Shown here piece by piece: positions 52,120 through 60,362 of a stretch of 64,000 nt of DNA; within the stretch, counting starts at the first letter, position 1, and every line of letters begins with the position of its first letter. A model generated the notes under the pieces. It searched no databases and was not told the origin of the DNA. It was given only the letters and a program-made list of their open reading frames with translations. Source of the stretch: DATARH01 sp963705325 (GTDB lineage: Bacteria; Pseudomonadota; Alphaproteobacteria; ATCC43930; CGMCC-115725); NCBI GenBank assembly GCA_963705325.1, contig OY970069.1, positions 186,001 through 250,000 on the forward strand, written 5' to 3'. The position numbers and the translations under genes were made by a program.

Positions 52120-52902
52120 ATGCCGACATACGAAAGAGGAAACGTCCGCATTCATTACGAAGAAGCCGGTTCCGGCTTCCCGTTGCTGGTCATCCCCGGC
52201 GGCGGGCTCAACTCCACGATCGAGGGGCTGAAGACCCACCCGTTCAACCCGTTGACTGAGTTCGCGAACGAGTACCGTGTCATCGCCGCCGATCTGCGCA
52301 ACGCCAAGGGTGGCCAATCGACCGGGCCGCTCGAAGCGGACCGGCCGTGGGACGCTTTTACCGACGACCATCTCGGCCTGATGGACCATCTCGGCATCGA
52401 CAAGTTCATGGTGATGGGCTTTTGCATCGGCGGCCCGTTTATCTGGAACCTGCTGAAGCGGGCGGGCGACCGCGTCGTCGCGGCCGTGCCGGTGCAGCCG
52501 AGCGGCTATCGCCACGAGATGCCCAACCTCTCCTACACCAACAACATGAAGGGGTGGGGCCCCGAGCTGTGCCAACGCCGCCCCGACATCACGATGGCTC
52601 AGGTCGATGCGTTCTTGAAGAACATGTACACCGGCGAACGCGCCGACTTCGTCTACACGGTGAGCCGCGATTTCGTGCGCAACTGCCAGACGCCGCTCCT
52701 GATCCTGCCCGACGACGTGCCGGGGCACCCCTATGTCGTGGCGATGGAAAGCGCCTATCTGGCGCCGAACGCGCAGGTCAGCATCTATCCGTGGAAGATG
52801 AACCCCAAGCAGACCCAGATCGCGCTGCGCCACGTGCGGGCGTTCCTCAATGCCAACCGGCCCGCGGCAGCGGCACGACCGTTGGCGGCGGCCGCTCAAT
52901 AG
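52120..52902 (+). CDS. Alpha/beta hydrolase paralogue 2, Cys nucleophile position
   Basis: A 260-aa protein close to paralogue 3. The N-terminal segment opens MPTYERGNVRIHYEEAGSGF; the elbow is GFCIGGPF with C102 and the acid loop is ILPDDVPGHPY. The C-terminal YPWKMNPKQ replaces the usual His loop. AAGGAGG precedes the ATG, 12 bp after paralogue 1, so one transcript is likely. Confidence 0.85.
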   Translation: MPTYERGNVRIHYEEAGSGFPLLVIPGGGLNSTIEGLKTHPFNPLTEFANEYRVIAADLRNAKGGQSTGPLEADRPWDAFTDDHLGLMDHLGIDKFMVMGFCIGGPFIWNLLKRAGDRVVAAVPVQPSGYRHEMPNLSYTNNMKGWGPELCQRRPDITMAQVDAFLKNMYTGERADFVYTVSRDFVRNCQTPLLILPDDVPGHPYVVAMESAYLAPNAQVSIYPWKMNPKQTQIALRHVRAFLNANRPAAAARPLAAAAQ

Positions 52903-52914
52903 GGAGGGAACACG

Positions 52915-53700
52915 ATGCCGATTTACGAAAGAGGGAACGTTCGCATCCATTACCAGGAGGCCGGCGCCGGTTTCCCGCTGCTGGTGATTCCCGGCGGCGG
53001 GCTGAACTCGACGATCGCGGGGCTCGACACGATCCACCCGTTCAACCCGTTGAAGGAGTTCAAAGACGGGTGCCGGGTGATCGCGGCCGATCTGCGCAAC
53101 GCCAATGGCGGCCAGTCGACCGGCCCGCTGGAGATCGACCGGCCGTGGGATTCCTACACCGACGACCATCTCGGGCTGATGGACCATCTCGGCATCGACA
53201 AGTTCATGGTGCTGGGCTTCTGCATCGGCGGCCCGTTTATCTGGAACCTGCTGAAGCGGGCGGGCGACCGGGTCGTCGCCGGGGTTCTGACGCAGCCCTC
53301 CGGCTACCGGCCGACCATGCCCGACCTGTTCTACCAGAACAACATCACGGGCTGGGGCCCGAAGCTCGCCGAGGGGCGGCCGGACATCACCATGGATCAG
53401 GTGAGCGCGTTCCTCACCAACATGTACCGCAAGAACGCCGATTTCGTGTTCACCGTGACGCGCGACTTTGTGCGGCAGTGCAAGACGCCGATCCTGATCC
53501 TGCCTGATGACGTGGCGGCGCACCCCTACGCGGTGGCGATGGAAACCGCGCACCTCGCGCCGAACGCGCAGGTCAGCATGTATCCGTGGAAGGCGAACCC
53601 GGAGCAGATCCAGCTGGCGCTGCGTCACATCGGCACGTTCCTCAAGGCCAATGCGCCGGCCAGCCAGGCGCAGCAGCCGATCCGGGCCGCGGCTCAGTAA
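52915..53700 (+). CDS. Alpha/beta hydrolase paralogue 3, Cys nucleophile position
   Basis: A 261-aa protein with C103 in GFCIGGPF and acid loop ILPDDVAAHPY. The stretch around the elbow (about 53170-53280) differs from paralogue 2 at only a few bases, indicating recent duplication or gene conversion. The 12-bp spacer from paralogue 2 contains GGAGGG. A terminator follows. Confidence 0.85.
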   Translation: MPIYERGNVRIHYQEAGAGFPLLVIPGGGLNSTIAGLDTIHPFNPLKEFKDGCRVIAADLRNANGGQSTGPLEIDRPWDSYTDDHLGLMDHLGIDKFMVLGFCIGGPFIWNLLKRAGDRVVAGVLTQPSGYRPTMPDLFYQNNITGWGPKLAEGRPDITMDQVSAFLTNMYRKNADFVFTVTRDFVRQCKTPILILPDDVAAHPYAVAMETAHLAPNAQVSMYPWKANPEQIQLALRHIGTFLKANAPASQAQQPIRAAAQ

Positions 53701-53720
53701 GCCGCGAGCGTCGATAGAGC

Positions 53721-53746
53721 GGGGCGGCGGCGAAAGCTGCCGCCCC
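53721..53746 (+). terminator. Terminator after the hydrolase cluster
   Basis: GC-rich hairpin with 11-bp arms and one mismatch (53721-53731 and 53736-53746, loop GAAA), followed by GTTTGCG. It lies 20 bp past the stop of paralogue 3. Confidence 0.75.
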
Positions 53747-53911
53747 GTTTGCGTGCGGGGCTCCACAGCCCGAAGAAGGACCAGTACCAGCCTGTCGAGG
53801 CGCCGCGAATTGGCCTTGAGGACCAAGCGGCAGGCGGGCAAGAGCAGGCGGATCAGCAACGACATCGAACCTCGGCGACGCTCACGATGGCGAGCGACAC
53901 CGAGGATTTAT

Positions 53912-53926
53912 GTTCTCGTTATGTTC
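53912..53926. promoter_or_regulatory. LexA-type SOS box (GTTC-N7-GTTC)
   Basis: GTTCTCGTTATGTTC fits the alphaproteobacterial SOS box exactly. On the minus strand a good start (MSLLIRLLLPACRLVLKANS, ATG 53865 with GAGG upstream) lies 47 bp away, but that frame has no stop until deep in the antisense of the hydrolase genes, so the gene is uncertain. No plus-strand gene begins nearby. Confidence 0.5.
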
Positions 53927-53969
53927 TTATCAAGGGTCGCTGCCGAAATTTTTTTGCGAGCGATCAGTA

Positions 53970-53997
53970 GGGCGGATGAGCGAAGCGCCATCCGCCC
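53970..53997. repeat. REP-like palindrome
   Basis: GGGCGGATG and CATCCGCCC (9-bp arms at 53970-53978 and 53989-53997) around AGCGAAGCGC. The sequence matches the style of dispersed palindromes common in Rhizobiales and relatives. Apart from this, the SOS box and the terminator, I see nothing supported in 53701-54157. Confidence 0.65.
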
Positions 53998-54157
53998 ATA
54001 AGCCTCATTATGGGGAAATCCCCAAAGTCCCTCAGCAAGAAATAATCCGCCACTTTAAGTACTCGAAAAGGCTGCGCTGCTGCCGTAGCCACCGATCGTG
54101 TTTCACCGCAAATCTGGTGTGGTGGGCAAGGGTACTCGCTTCTGGTATTTGAAGCGC

Positions 54158-55315
54158 ATGGCTGCGCCCTCCGAGACCCCGCGCGCTCGCCGCTTCTTCT
54201 TGGAGTGCAGTGGCGCGTGCGGTGATCTCGGTACCTTCATCCCACACGTCATCGGCGCAATGACCGTAGCCGGTCTTGCCCCGGTCGGCGTGCTGTTCGG
54301 TTTCGCCGCTTTCCTAATCTCGACGGGGCTCTACTACGGTCTGCCACTGCCAGTGCAGCCGATGAAAGCGATCTCGGCCGTGATTCTGACCGGCGGCTTG
54401 CGGCCGGGCGAGGTTGCTGCCGCGGGGATCATGATCGGCGTCGTGCTCCTCGTGCTCGGGATCACCGGCTGGATCGGCCGTTTGGCACGCGCCATACCGC
54501 AATCGGTGAGCGCCGGGCTTCAACTCGGGCTAGGGCTGTTGCTGGCCGTGCTGGGCCTCAAGTTGATCCTCGAAACCCCGTGGCTTGGCTTCGGGTCGCT
54601 CGTGTTGCTGTTCGCTCTGACGCGCGTGCCGCATTGCCCGGCCGCGCCGCTCGCACTCGGGGCAGCGATACTTGCCGGGTGGATCACCGGGCATGTCGGG
54701 ACGACCACGTCGTCGGTCGCCGTCACGCTGGGCCTGCCTCAGTTCGTCTTGCCGAGCTGGCCGGAGGTCTGGCGCAGTTTTGAGGTCGCGGTGCTGCCGC
54801 AGCTCTCGCTGACGCTGACAAATGCGGTGATCGTGACCGCGAGCGTCGCGCGCGAGCTGTTCCCTTCAACCGGGTCGATCGCCAGTGAGCGGCGGTTGGC
54901 GCTATCGTCGGGCATCGCGAACGTGCTGCTCTGTCCATTCGGCGCGATGCCGATGTGCCACGGGGCAGGGGGTCTCTCGGCGCAATTCCGTTTCGGCGCG
55001 CGCTCCGGGCTTGCCCCGATCATTTTCGGCGCGGTGTTGCTCGTGCTCGCGGTCGGTTTTGCTGACCATGCCGCCACACTGTTCGCGCTGATCCCGATCG
55101 GCGCGGTCGGGTCGTTGCTGATCTTTGCCGGAACCGACTTGGCAATCTCGCGCCGGCTCTTCGACGGCAGGCCGTCTTGCCTGTGGGTGATCGGCGCAAC
55201 GGCGCTTGTCACCGTGACCGTCAACCCCGCGCTTGGTCTGATAGTAGGCTGGGTTACCGAGCTGATCCGCGCGGCGATCGTCCGGCGCTTGATCCCAGAG
55301 CGGCCGAAACCGTGA
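54158..55315 (+). CDS. MOT1-like molybdate/sulfate transporter
   Basis: A 385-aa protein with about ten membrane segments. CSGACGDLGTFIPHVIG near the N-terminus and GLPLPVQPMKAISAV near 65 are signature motifs of the MOT1 (SulP-related) family; a repeat of the half-site, CPFGAMPMCHGAGGLSAQFRFGARSG, occurs near 265. It imports molybdate, perhaps sulfate. ATG 54158 is chosen over a GTG 60 bp upstream because it directly precedes the conserved part; the ribosome site is weak. Confidence 0.88.
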   Translation: MAAPSETPRARRFFLECSGACGDLGTFIPHVIGAMTVAGLAPVGVLFGFAAFLISTGLYYGLPLPVQPMKAISAVILTGGLRPGEVAAAGIMIGVVLLVLGITGWIGRLARAIPQSVSAGLQLGLGLLLAVLGLKLILETPWLGFGSLVLLFALTRVPHCPAAPLALGAAILAGWITGHVGTTTSSVAVTLGLPQFVLPSWPEVWRSFEVAVLPQLSLTLTNAVIVTASVARELFPSTGSIASERRLALSSGIANVLLCPFGAMPMCHGAGGLSAQFRFGARSGLAPIIFGAVLLVLAVGFADHAATLFALIPIGAVGSLLIFAGTDLAISRRLFDGRPSCLWVIGATALVTVTVNPALGLIVGWVTELIRAAIVRRLIPERPKP

Positions 55316-55576
55316 CACTGGCTCGGGCAGCGCGATTTCTATATCTTGTGTTTTGTATTGCTGCCGCAATACCCGCCGCTGCCGCATAAACTCAATTATG
55401 ATATATTTTCAAAATCTTCGAAAAATATCTTGTTAAGTCTTGGGTACTCGCGGGCGTGGATCGCCCCAAGTCCTTATTATAGGGCGGCCCAGCCGGCCGC
55501 GTATACTTGTCTTTCCGGCGAATACTGTCCCGGCGGGCACACGAGATGTAGGACAGGGTCGCACAGACCCACGCCA

Positions 55577-55599
55577 CCCCGCAGGTTAAGCCCGCGGGG
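55577..55599 (-). terminator. Terminator after the NHL-repeat gene
   Basis: CCCCGC and GCGGGG arms with an inner mismatched extension and 5-nt loop, 14 bp past the leftward gene's stop. The rest of 55316-55576 is AT-richer and holds no supported gene. Confidence 0.55.
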
Positions 55600-55613
55600 C
55601 AGGCTTTTCCGCC

Positions 55614-56489
55614 CTACCGCACCCGGACGAACTTATCGACGCTGCGGTTTTGCGTGAGGCCGGCGTAGATATTGCCCTCAGAGTCGACGCCGATGCCGTG
55701 GACGTGGCGGCTTTCCATCTTGGCGAGCACCTCGCCCGATGGGCTGCGCACGGTGCAATAGGCCGGGTTGCCGTCGGCCTCCTGCTCGGCGATGTAGTAG
55801 TTGCCGTCCTTGCCGCGGCTGATGTCGTTGGGGCCGCCCATGCCGGTCCATTCGCGCAGGTACTGGCCGTCGGGCGTGAAGATCTGGATGCGCCGGTTGG
55901 AGCGGTCGGCGACCAAGAGATTGCCGGCATCGTCGAAGGCGATCGAGTGCGGCAAATGGAACTGGCCCGGCCCCTTGCCCGGCGAGCCCCATGAGGTCTT
56001 GAGCGTGCCGTCGGCGGCGAAGCGGTGGACGCGGGCGTTCTGGTAGCCGTCGGTGACGTAGATGTCGCCGTTGGGGTGCTTCATCATCTCGGTCGGGTGG
56101 TTGAATGGCCCGGCCGCGCGCTCGACCAGCCAATTCTCGACATGGCCGGTGTCGGACGCCTGGCCCGGCTTCCCGAGTTGCAGCTTCACCTTGCCGTCGA
56201 GGCTGAACGACTTGCAGACCGAGTCGATGCGGTCGGTGGTGTAGACCGTGTCGCCGACGATCTTGAGGCCGTGCGGGTCGGTGACCTCGCCCGCGCCCCA
56301 GGACGCGAGGTGCTTGCCGGTCTTGGCGTCGAACACGACGACCGGCGGGTCGCGGCGCTGGAAGACGTAGATGCGGTCCTGATCGTCGGCCGCCACCCGA
56401 CTGATGAGGCCGAACGGCTCGCCGTCGGGCGATTTGACGAAATCGCGGATGACTTCGTAGCGGTAATCGCCGGTTCCGACTTGGGGCAT
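55614..56489 (-). CDS. NHL-repeat beta-propeller protein
   Basis: A 291-aa protein with six NHL-type blades: DRIYVFQRRDPPVVVFD, HGLKIVGDTVYTTD, NGDIYVTDGYQNARVHRF, GNLLVADRSNRRIQIF, GNYYIAEQ and GNIYAGLTQNRSVDKF. Similar to peptidyl-alpha-hydroxyglycine lyase propellers. It has no signal peptide from the chosen ATG 56489 (GGAGGAA upstream). Probably a lactonase-like or binding protein in a leftward catabolic run. Confidence 0.85.
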   Translation of the reverse strand: MPQVGTGDYRYEVIRDFVKSPDGEPFGLISRVAADDQDRIYVFQRRDPPVVVFDAKTGKHLASWGAGEVTDPHGLKIVGDTVYTTDRIDSVCKSFSLDGKVKLQLGKPGQASDTGHVENWLVERAAGPFNHPTEMMKHPNGDIYVTDGYQNARVHRFAADGTLKTSWGSPGKGPGQFHLPHSIAFDDAGNLLVADRSNRRIQIFTPDGQYLREWTGMGGPNDISRGKDGNYYIAEQEADGNPAYCTVRSPSGEVLAKMESRHVHGIGVDSEGNIYAGLTQNRSVDKFVRVR

Positions 56490-56648
56490 GGTGCGTTCCT
56501 CCCGATCTAGTGCTCCGCCAGTTGGCGGGACGGCATATCGGCAAATTATTTCACCACAGAGACGGTGAGGCGATGAGATTTCGGTTGCTCGGCATCTCAC
56601 TGCCTCGCTGCCTCTGTGGTGAGTTTCCTGGCGCTTCGCGCCGTTCGC

Positions 56649-57032
56649 TCACACTGGCTTGCCGCTGGCGTGCGACGAGTTGACGGTGAAAATCCAGCCG
56701 CCGGGGCCAGGGACCGTGAACAAATCGTGGATGCGGCCGCGGCTGACCTCCGACGGCGACAGGCCCTTCTCCGCGTAATCGCGATGCGCGGCATCGATAT
56801 CGTCCACCATCAGGTCGAACGGCGCCATGGCGCCGGGGGTTGGCGGCTGCTCGGTTTTTCTGACGACGACATGGGTGCCGCCGCGCAGCTCCAGCACCGC
56901 CAGGTCCGCCATCTGCACGATCGGCCGCAGCCCGGCGGTTTCGAGCCACGTCGCCGCGGCAGCGACATCGGGGCAGGGAAGCCGCACATGGCCGACGGCA
57001 ACCGGCGGACGTTGATCGGTGGTTGAGGGCAT
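56649..57032 (-). CDS. VOC (glyoxalase/dioxygenase superfamily) protein
   Basis: A 127-aa vicinal-oxygen-chelate protein: VGHVRLPCPDVAAAATWLETAGLRP, APFDLMVDDIDAAHRDYAEKG and GGWIFTVNSS. Possible metal ligands are H15, and E or H in the second half. GGAGGAACCG precedes the ATG. It lies 25 bp downstream of the thiolase-like gene, so one transcript is likely. Substrate unknown. Confidence 0.82.
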   Translation of the reverse strand: MPSTTDQRPPVAVGHVRLPCPDVAAAATWLETAGLRPIVQMADLAVLELRGGTHVVVRKTEQPPTPGAMAPFDLMVDDIDAAHRDYAEKGLSPSEVSRGRIHDLFTVPGPGGWIFTVNSSHASGKPV

Positions 57033-57057
57033 CGGTTCCTCCCTGTTTGCTTGCTCC

Positions 57058-58242
57058 TTAGTACGGCTCCTTCACGAAAATAAACGTGGTGCCGGTGACG
57101 ATCGGCGCGCTGGCGCCGACAAAGGAGACGTTCACGTCCTTGACCTGGCGGGTGCCGGCGCGGCCGGAAGCCTGCAGCGCGCCCTCGATGATGTGCCAGA
57201 GGCCGTGGATGCGGCCGGTGCCGAGGCTACCGCCGAAGGTGTTGAGCGGCAGCTCGCCGTCGAGTTCGATGCGGCCGTCCTGGATGAAATCGAGCGCCTC
57301 GCCCTCCTTGCAGAAGCCGTACGACTCGAGGCCGTAGATCACCGAGGCGGAAAAGCCGTCATAGATCTGCGCGACATCGACATCCTTGGGGGTGAAGCCC
57401 GAGCGCTCCCAGGTCAGCTTGGCGGAGCTGGCGCCGCCCTCCATGTAGTCGGCGAGGCTGCCGATGCGGCCGGCGACCTCGAATTTGAGGCGCTCGCCGT
57501 AGCCGGCGAGATAGGCCGGGGTGGGCTTGAGGTCGCGGGCGCGGTCGGCGGTGGTCAGCACGATCGCCACCGCGCCCTGCACCGGGATGTCGCAATCGAA
57601 CAGGCAGAATGGGTAGGCCACCATGCGCGAGGCGAAATAATCCTCGCGACTAAGCGGCGTGCCGTAGAAATAGGCGTGCGGGTTGTGCTGGGTGTGCTTG
57701 CGCTGGGTGACGGCCAAGGTCGCCATCTTGTCGCGGGTCTGGCCGTTCTTTTCGAGCCAGCGGGTATAGGCGACCGCCATCCCCTGCCCCGGCCCGCCAA
57801 AGCCGTAAGGCGCGGTGAACTGCGCCGCGCCGGCGGCGTTGCCGGAGGGCAGGTTCTGGTAGGTGCCGCGCGGGTTGTGCATCGCCCGCCAAACGACGGC
57901 GTATTTGCACACGCCGGCGAGCAATGCGTTGACCGCCTGCTGCACCGCGCCGCCGATATTCACCGAGCCGACCTGGATGTGCCAGGCGAGGTTCGGCAGC
58001 TTGAGCATCGCCATCATGCAGTTGACCGAAACGACCGAGATGCCGTCGATTTCGGCGTGGCCGGTGGCGGGCAGCTCCGGGTAGGTCGCGAGGCCGTCGA
58101 TGTCGGACATCTGGAGGCCGGAATCGGCGACGGCTTCCTTGACCGCGGTCAGCGCGTGCGCGGCGAGCGGGATATCGGCGAGGCGCGAGACCTTGGAATA
58201 GCCGACGCCGCTGACGGCGATCTTGCAGCGGTTCTCCCACAT
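57058..58242 (-). CDS. Thiolase-fold protein with non-canonical active site
   Basis: A 394-aa thiolase-superfamily protein of the SCP-x/lipid-transfer group. The usual active-site Cys segment reads VGSVNIGGAVQQAVNALLAG without Cys, and the usual HDxF segment is IYDGFSASV, with Tyr for His. GRIHG near the C-terminus is kept. This pattern resembles steroid side-chain aldolases of the Ltp2 type, which pair with a DUF35 protein; a DUF35 gene lies just upstream. Substrate not proven. Confidence 0.82.
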   Translation of the reverse strand: MWENRCKIAVSGVGYSKVSRLADIPLAAHALTAVKEAVADSGLQMSDIDGLATYPELPATGHAEIDGISVVSVNCMMAMLKLPNLAWHIQVGSVNIGGAVQQAVNALLAGVCKYAVVWRAMHNPRGTYQNLPSGNAAGAAQFTAPYGFGGPGQGMAVAYTRWLEKNGQTRDKMATLAVTQRKHTQHNPHAYFYGTPLSREDYFASRMVAYPFCLFDCDIPVQGAVAIVLTTADRARDLKPTPAYLAGYGERLKFEVAGRIGSLADYMEGGASSAKLTWERSGFTPKDVDVAQIYDGFSASVIYGLESYGFCKEGEALDFIQDGRIELDGELPLNTFGGSLGTGRIHGLWHIIEGALQASGRAGTRQVKDVNVSFVGASAPIVTGTTFIFVKEPY

Positions 58243-58276
58243 GGCACCTATTCCTTCACCGCTGCTGGATCGACGT

Positions 58277-58404
58277 TGTGCGTCCTTCGAGGCTCCCACC
58301 GGGTCAAGCCCGGTGGTTCGCACCTCAGGATGAGGACTGTTTTTGATGCCATCCCCAAACCTCCCTCACCCTGAGGCACGCCGTTAGGCGCCTCGAAGGG
58401 CGAA
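58277..58404. repeat. Pair of REP-like elements in inverted orientation
   Basis: 58277-58334 and 58363-58404 carry related units in opposite orientation, with shared CCTCA(T/C)CCTGAGG and CCTCGAAGG blocks. The first contains its own ACCGGG/CCCGGT stem. This kind of repeat is dispersed in many alphaproteobacterial genomes. It separates the thiolase-like and DUF35 genes. Confidence 0.65.
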
Positions 58405-58417
58405 CAGCGTTTCTGCA

Positions 58418-58849
58418 TCACTTTCCCGACGCCAGCCGGAACTGCGGCAGGGTGATGTCGTCGTTGAGCTTCTCGAAGACGATTTCGACCCGGCGGCCAA
58501 CCTTGGCCTCGGTGTATTCGGCGTCGAGCAGGTTGCCTGCCATCAGCGCGCCGGGCGCGTCATCGAGCTCGACGATGATGCTGGCATAGGGCACGGCGGA
58601 GGCGAAGCGCTTGTCGCCGGTGTGATACATGATCGTGTAGGCGTAGATCGCGCCCTGGCCGCGCACCGGCTCGAATTTGAGATCGGTCGAGACGCATTGC
58701 GTGCAGGTCGCATAGGGCGGGTGCTGGAAATGCCCGCAACTCTGGCAGCGCTGCAGTTCGAGGCTTTCGCGCTTCGCCGCGTCCCAGAACGGCTTGGTCC
58801 ATTCGTTCGGCACGGGGATCGGCCGTGTCACCTTGCTCCAGTCGCTCAT
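58418..58849 (-). CDS. DUF35 OB-fold protein with zinc ribbon
   Basis: A 143-aa protein. Cys residues in RCQSCGHFQHPP and ATCTQC form the zinc rubredoxin-like ribbon (residues 34-52); the rest is the OB fold (GQGAIYAYTIMYH). DUF35 proteins are obligatory partners of thiolase-like or HMG-CoA-synthase-like enzymes and here probably pair with the next gene. Start at 58849 is chosen by homology; the open frame runs antisense into the MFS gene upstream but is not coding. Confidence 0.87.
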   Translation of the reverse strand: MSDWSKVTRPIPVPNEWTKPFWDAAKRESLELQRCQSCGHFQHPPYATCTQCVSTDLKFEPVRGQGAIYAYTIMYHTGDKRFASAVPYASIIVELDDAPGALMAGNLLDAEYTEAKVGRRVEIVFEKLNDDITLPQFRLASGK

Positions 58850-58926
58850 CGCGTTCGCCCTGGCCGGTCGTATGACAGTCAGTTTAGACCAGGAACCGGG
58901 AGCGGCTGCAATTCCCGGAGCCAGCG

Positions 58927-60159
58927 CTATCCCGTGGCCAGTCCGGGCGCGCCGATGCGGTCGCGACGCAGCGTCGGCCCGCCGGCCAGGATCTGCACGA
59001 CCCCAGCGCTGAAGCCGATCAGCACGCCGGTCTTCCAGGCCGGGCCGTAGGAGCCGTAATAGGTGAAGATCAGCCCGCCGCCCCAGGCGCCGAGCGACGA
59101 CCCAATCTGATGCATCACGAACGAGATGCCGAGCAAAGTCGCCATGTAGCGGGTGCCGAACATCTCGGCGACGAGACCGCTGACCAGCGGCGCGACGCTG
59201 AGCCACAGCATCCCCATCGCGGCGGCGAAAACCAGCGTGCTCGCCGGGGTCGGCGGCATGATGAAATAGGCGGTGAAGACAAAGGCGCGCAGGATGTAGA
59301 GCAGGCCGAGCAGGATGTGCTTGGGGTACTTGGCGCCGAGCCAACCCGCGGTCAGCGAGCCGACGCAGTTCATCGCGCCGATCACCGCGATCGCCTCGGC
59401 GCTGAGCATCGGGTCCTGGCCGCAAATCGCCAGGTAGGTCGGCAGATGCGTGGTCAGGAACACCAGGTTGAGGCCGCAGACAAAATAGGCGCCGGACATC
59501 ACCAGAAACGGGCGATGCCGAACCGCCTGGCCGAGCATCGCGCGCATCGTCGTCTTGCTGGCGCTGTGCGCCGGTATGCGATCGGCGCCGCCGGCGAAAA
59601 ACCCAGCCGGCAACATCGCGGCGGCGAGCGCGACAAAGAACAGCGCGCCGATCTGCCAGGCGTGGCTGCCAAGGATCGACTGGGTGGTGACCGGCACCAT
59701 CAGCGTGCCGAGCGACCCGGCGGCGGAGACGATTCCCAGCGTCTTGCTGCGCCACTGCTCCGACACGCTGCGCGCCACCGCCGTCATCACCAGCGACGAT
59801 GCGGTGCACGACAAGGCGATGCCGATCAGCGCGCCCGACACGATCAGCGCCGCGGCGCCGCGCGCGCTCGCCATCACGCCGAGGCCGCAGACATAGATCG
59901 CCGCCCCGGCCATCATCGTGACGCGCAGGCCGAAACGGTCGGCGATCGCGCCGACCGGGGCCTGCGAGATGCCCCAGACGATATTTTGCACCGCAACCGC
60001 GAGGGTGAAATCGGCGGCGGTCAACGCCAGGTCTCGGGTGACCGGAGTGAGGAACAGACCAAGGCTTTGACGCAGCCCCATCCCGAGGCTGAGCAGCACC
60101 GCCGCGCCCACCAGGATCACGCGCGTGCGGTTGCGGGTCACGGCGGCGATCACGGTCAT
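58927..60159 (-). CDS. MFS transporter, OFA/monocarboxylate type
   Basis: A 410-aa carrier with 12 membrane segments and GLGMRQSLGLFLTPVTRDL-like opening (here LGMGLRQSLGLFLTPVTRDL), GAIADRFGLRVTMM between helices 2 and 3. It belongs to the oxalate/formate or monocarboxylate branch. Likely imports an organic acid for the neighbouring CoA-dependent genes. ATG 60159 is preferred to the longer frame. Confidence 0.87.
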   Translation of the reverse strand: MTVIAAVTRNRTRVILVGAAVLLSLGMGLRQSLGLFLTPVTRDLALTAADFTLAVAVQNIVWGISQAPVGAIADRFGLRVTMMAGAAIYVCGLGVMASARGAAALIVSGALIGIALSCTASSLVMTAVARSVSEQWRSKTLGIVSAAGSLGTLMVPVTTQSILGSHAWQIGALFFVALAAAMLPAGFFAGGADRIPAHSASKTTMRAMLGQAVRHRPFLVMSGAYFVCGLNLVFLTTHLPTYLAICGQDPMLSAEAIAVIGAMNCVGSLTAGWLGAKYPKHILLGLLYILRAFVFTAYFIMPPTPASTLVFAAAMGMLWLSVAPLVSGLVAEMFGTRYMATLLGISFVMHQIGSSLGAWGGGLIFTYYGSYGPAWKTGVLIGFSAGVVQILAGGPTLRRDRIGAPGLATG

Positions 60160-60362
60160 TCTGCAAGATGCCTGTCGGAGGCGGGAAACCGCCCGCACTT
60201 TGCCCGAGGCGGCGCGCGATGGTGCCTGCCGATTGGGCATGGCTGACCGGCGGCTAAGCCGCCCACGACGTGTTCCGGGTACGCCGCGCCCCTATGTGCG
60301 CGGCGCCTTGCCCTTCCGACATCAGCCCGCCAATATCGCGGCGGACAGGCACGGAGGGCGTC

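Noticed and set aside
50821..53865. 1014-aa open frame on the minus strand
   Set aside because: It is antisense to four well-supported genes and its repeats mirror the three hydrolase paralogues; long antisense frames are expected at this GC content.
55392..55577. 61-aa minus-strand ORF in the AT-richer gap
   Set aside because: No ribosome site and no recognisable pattern.
58850..60166. N-terminal extension of the DUF35 gene as one 582-aa protein
   Set aside because: The upstream part is an off-frame shadow of the MFS gene; the DUF35 family starts at 58849.
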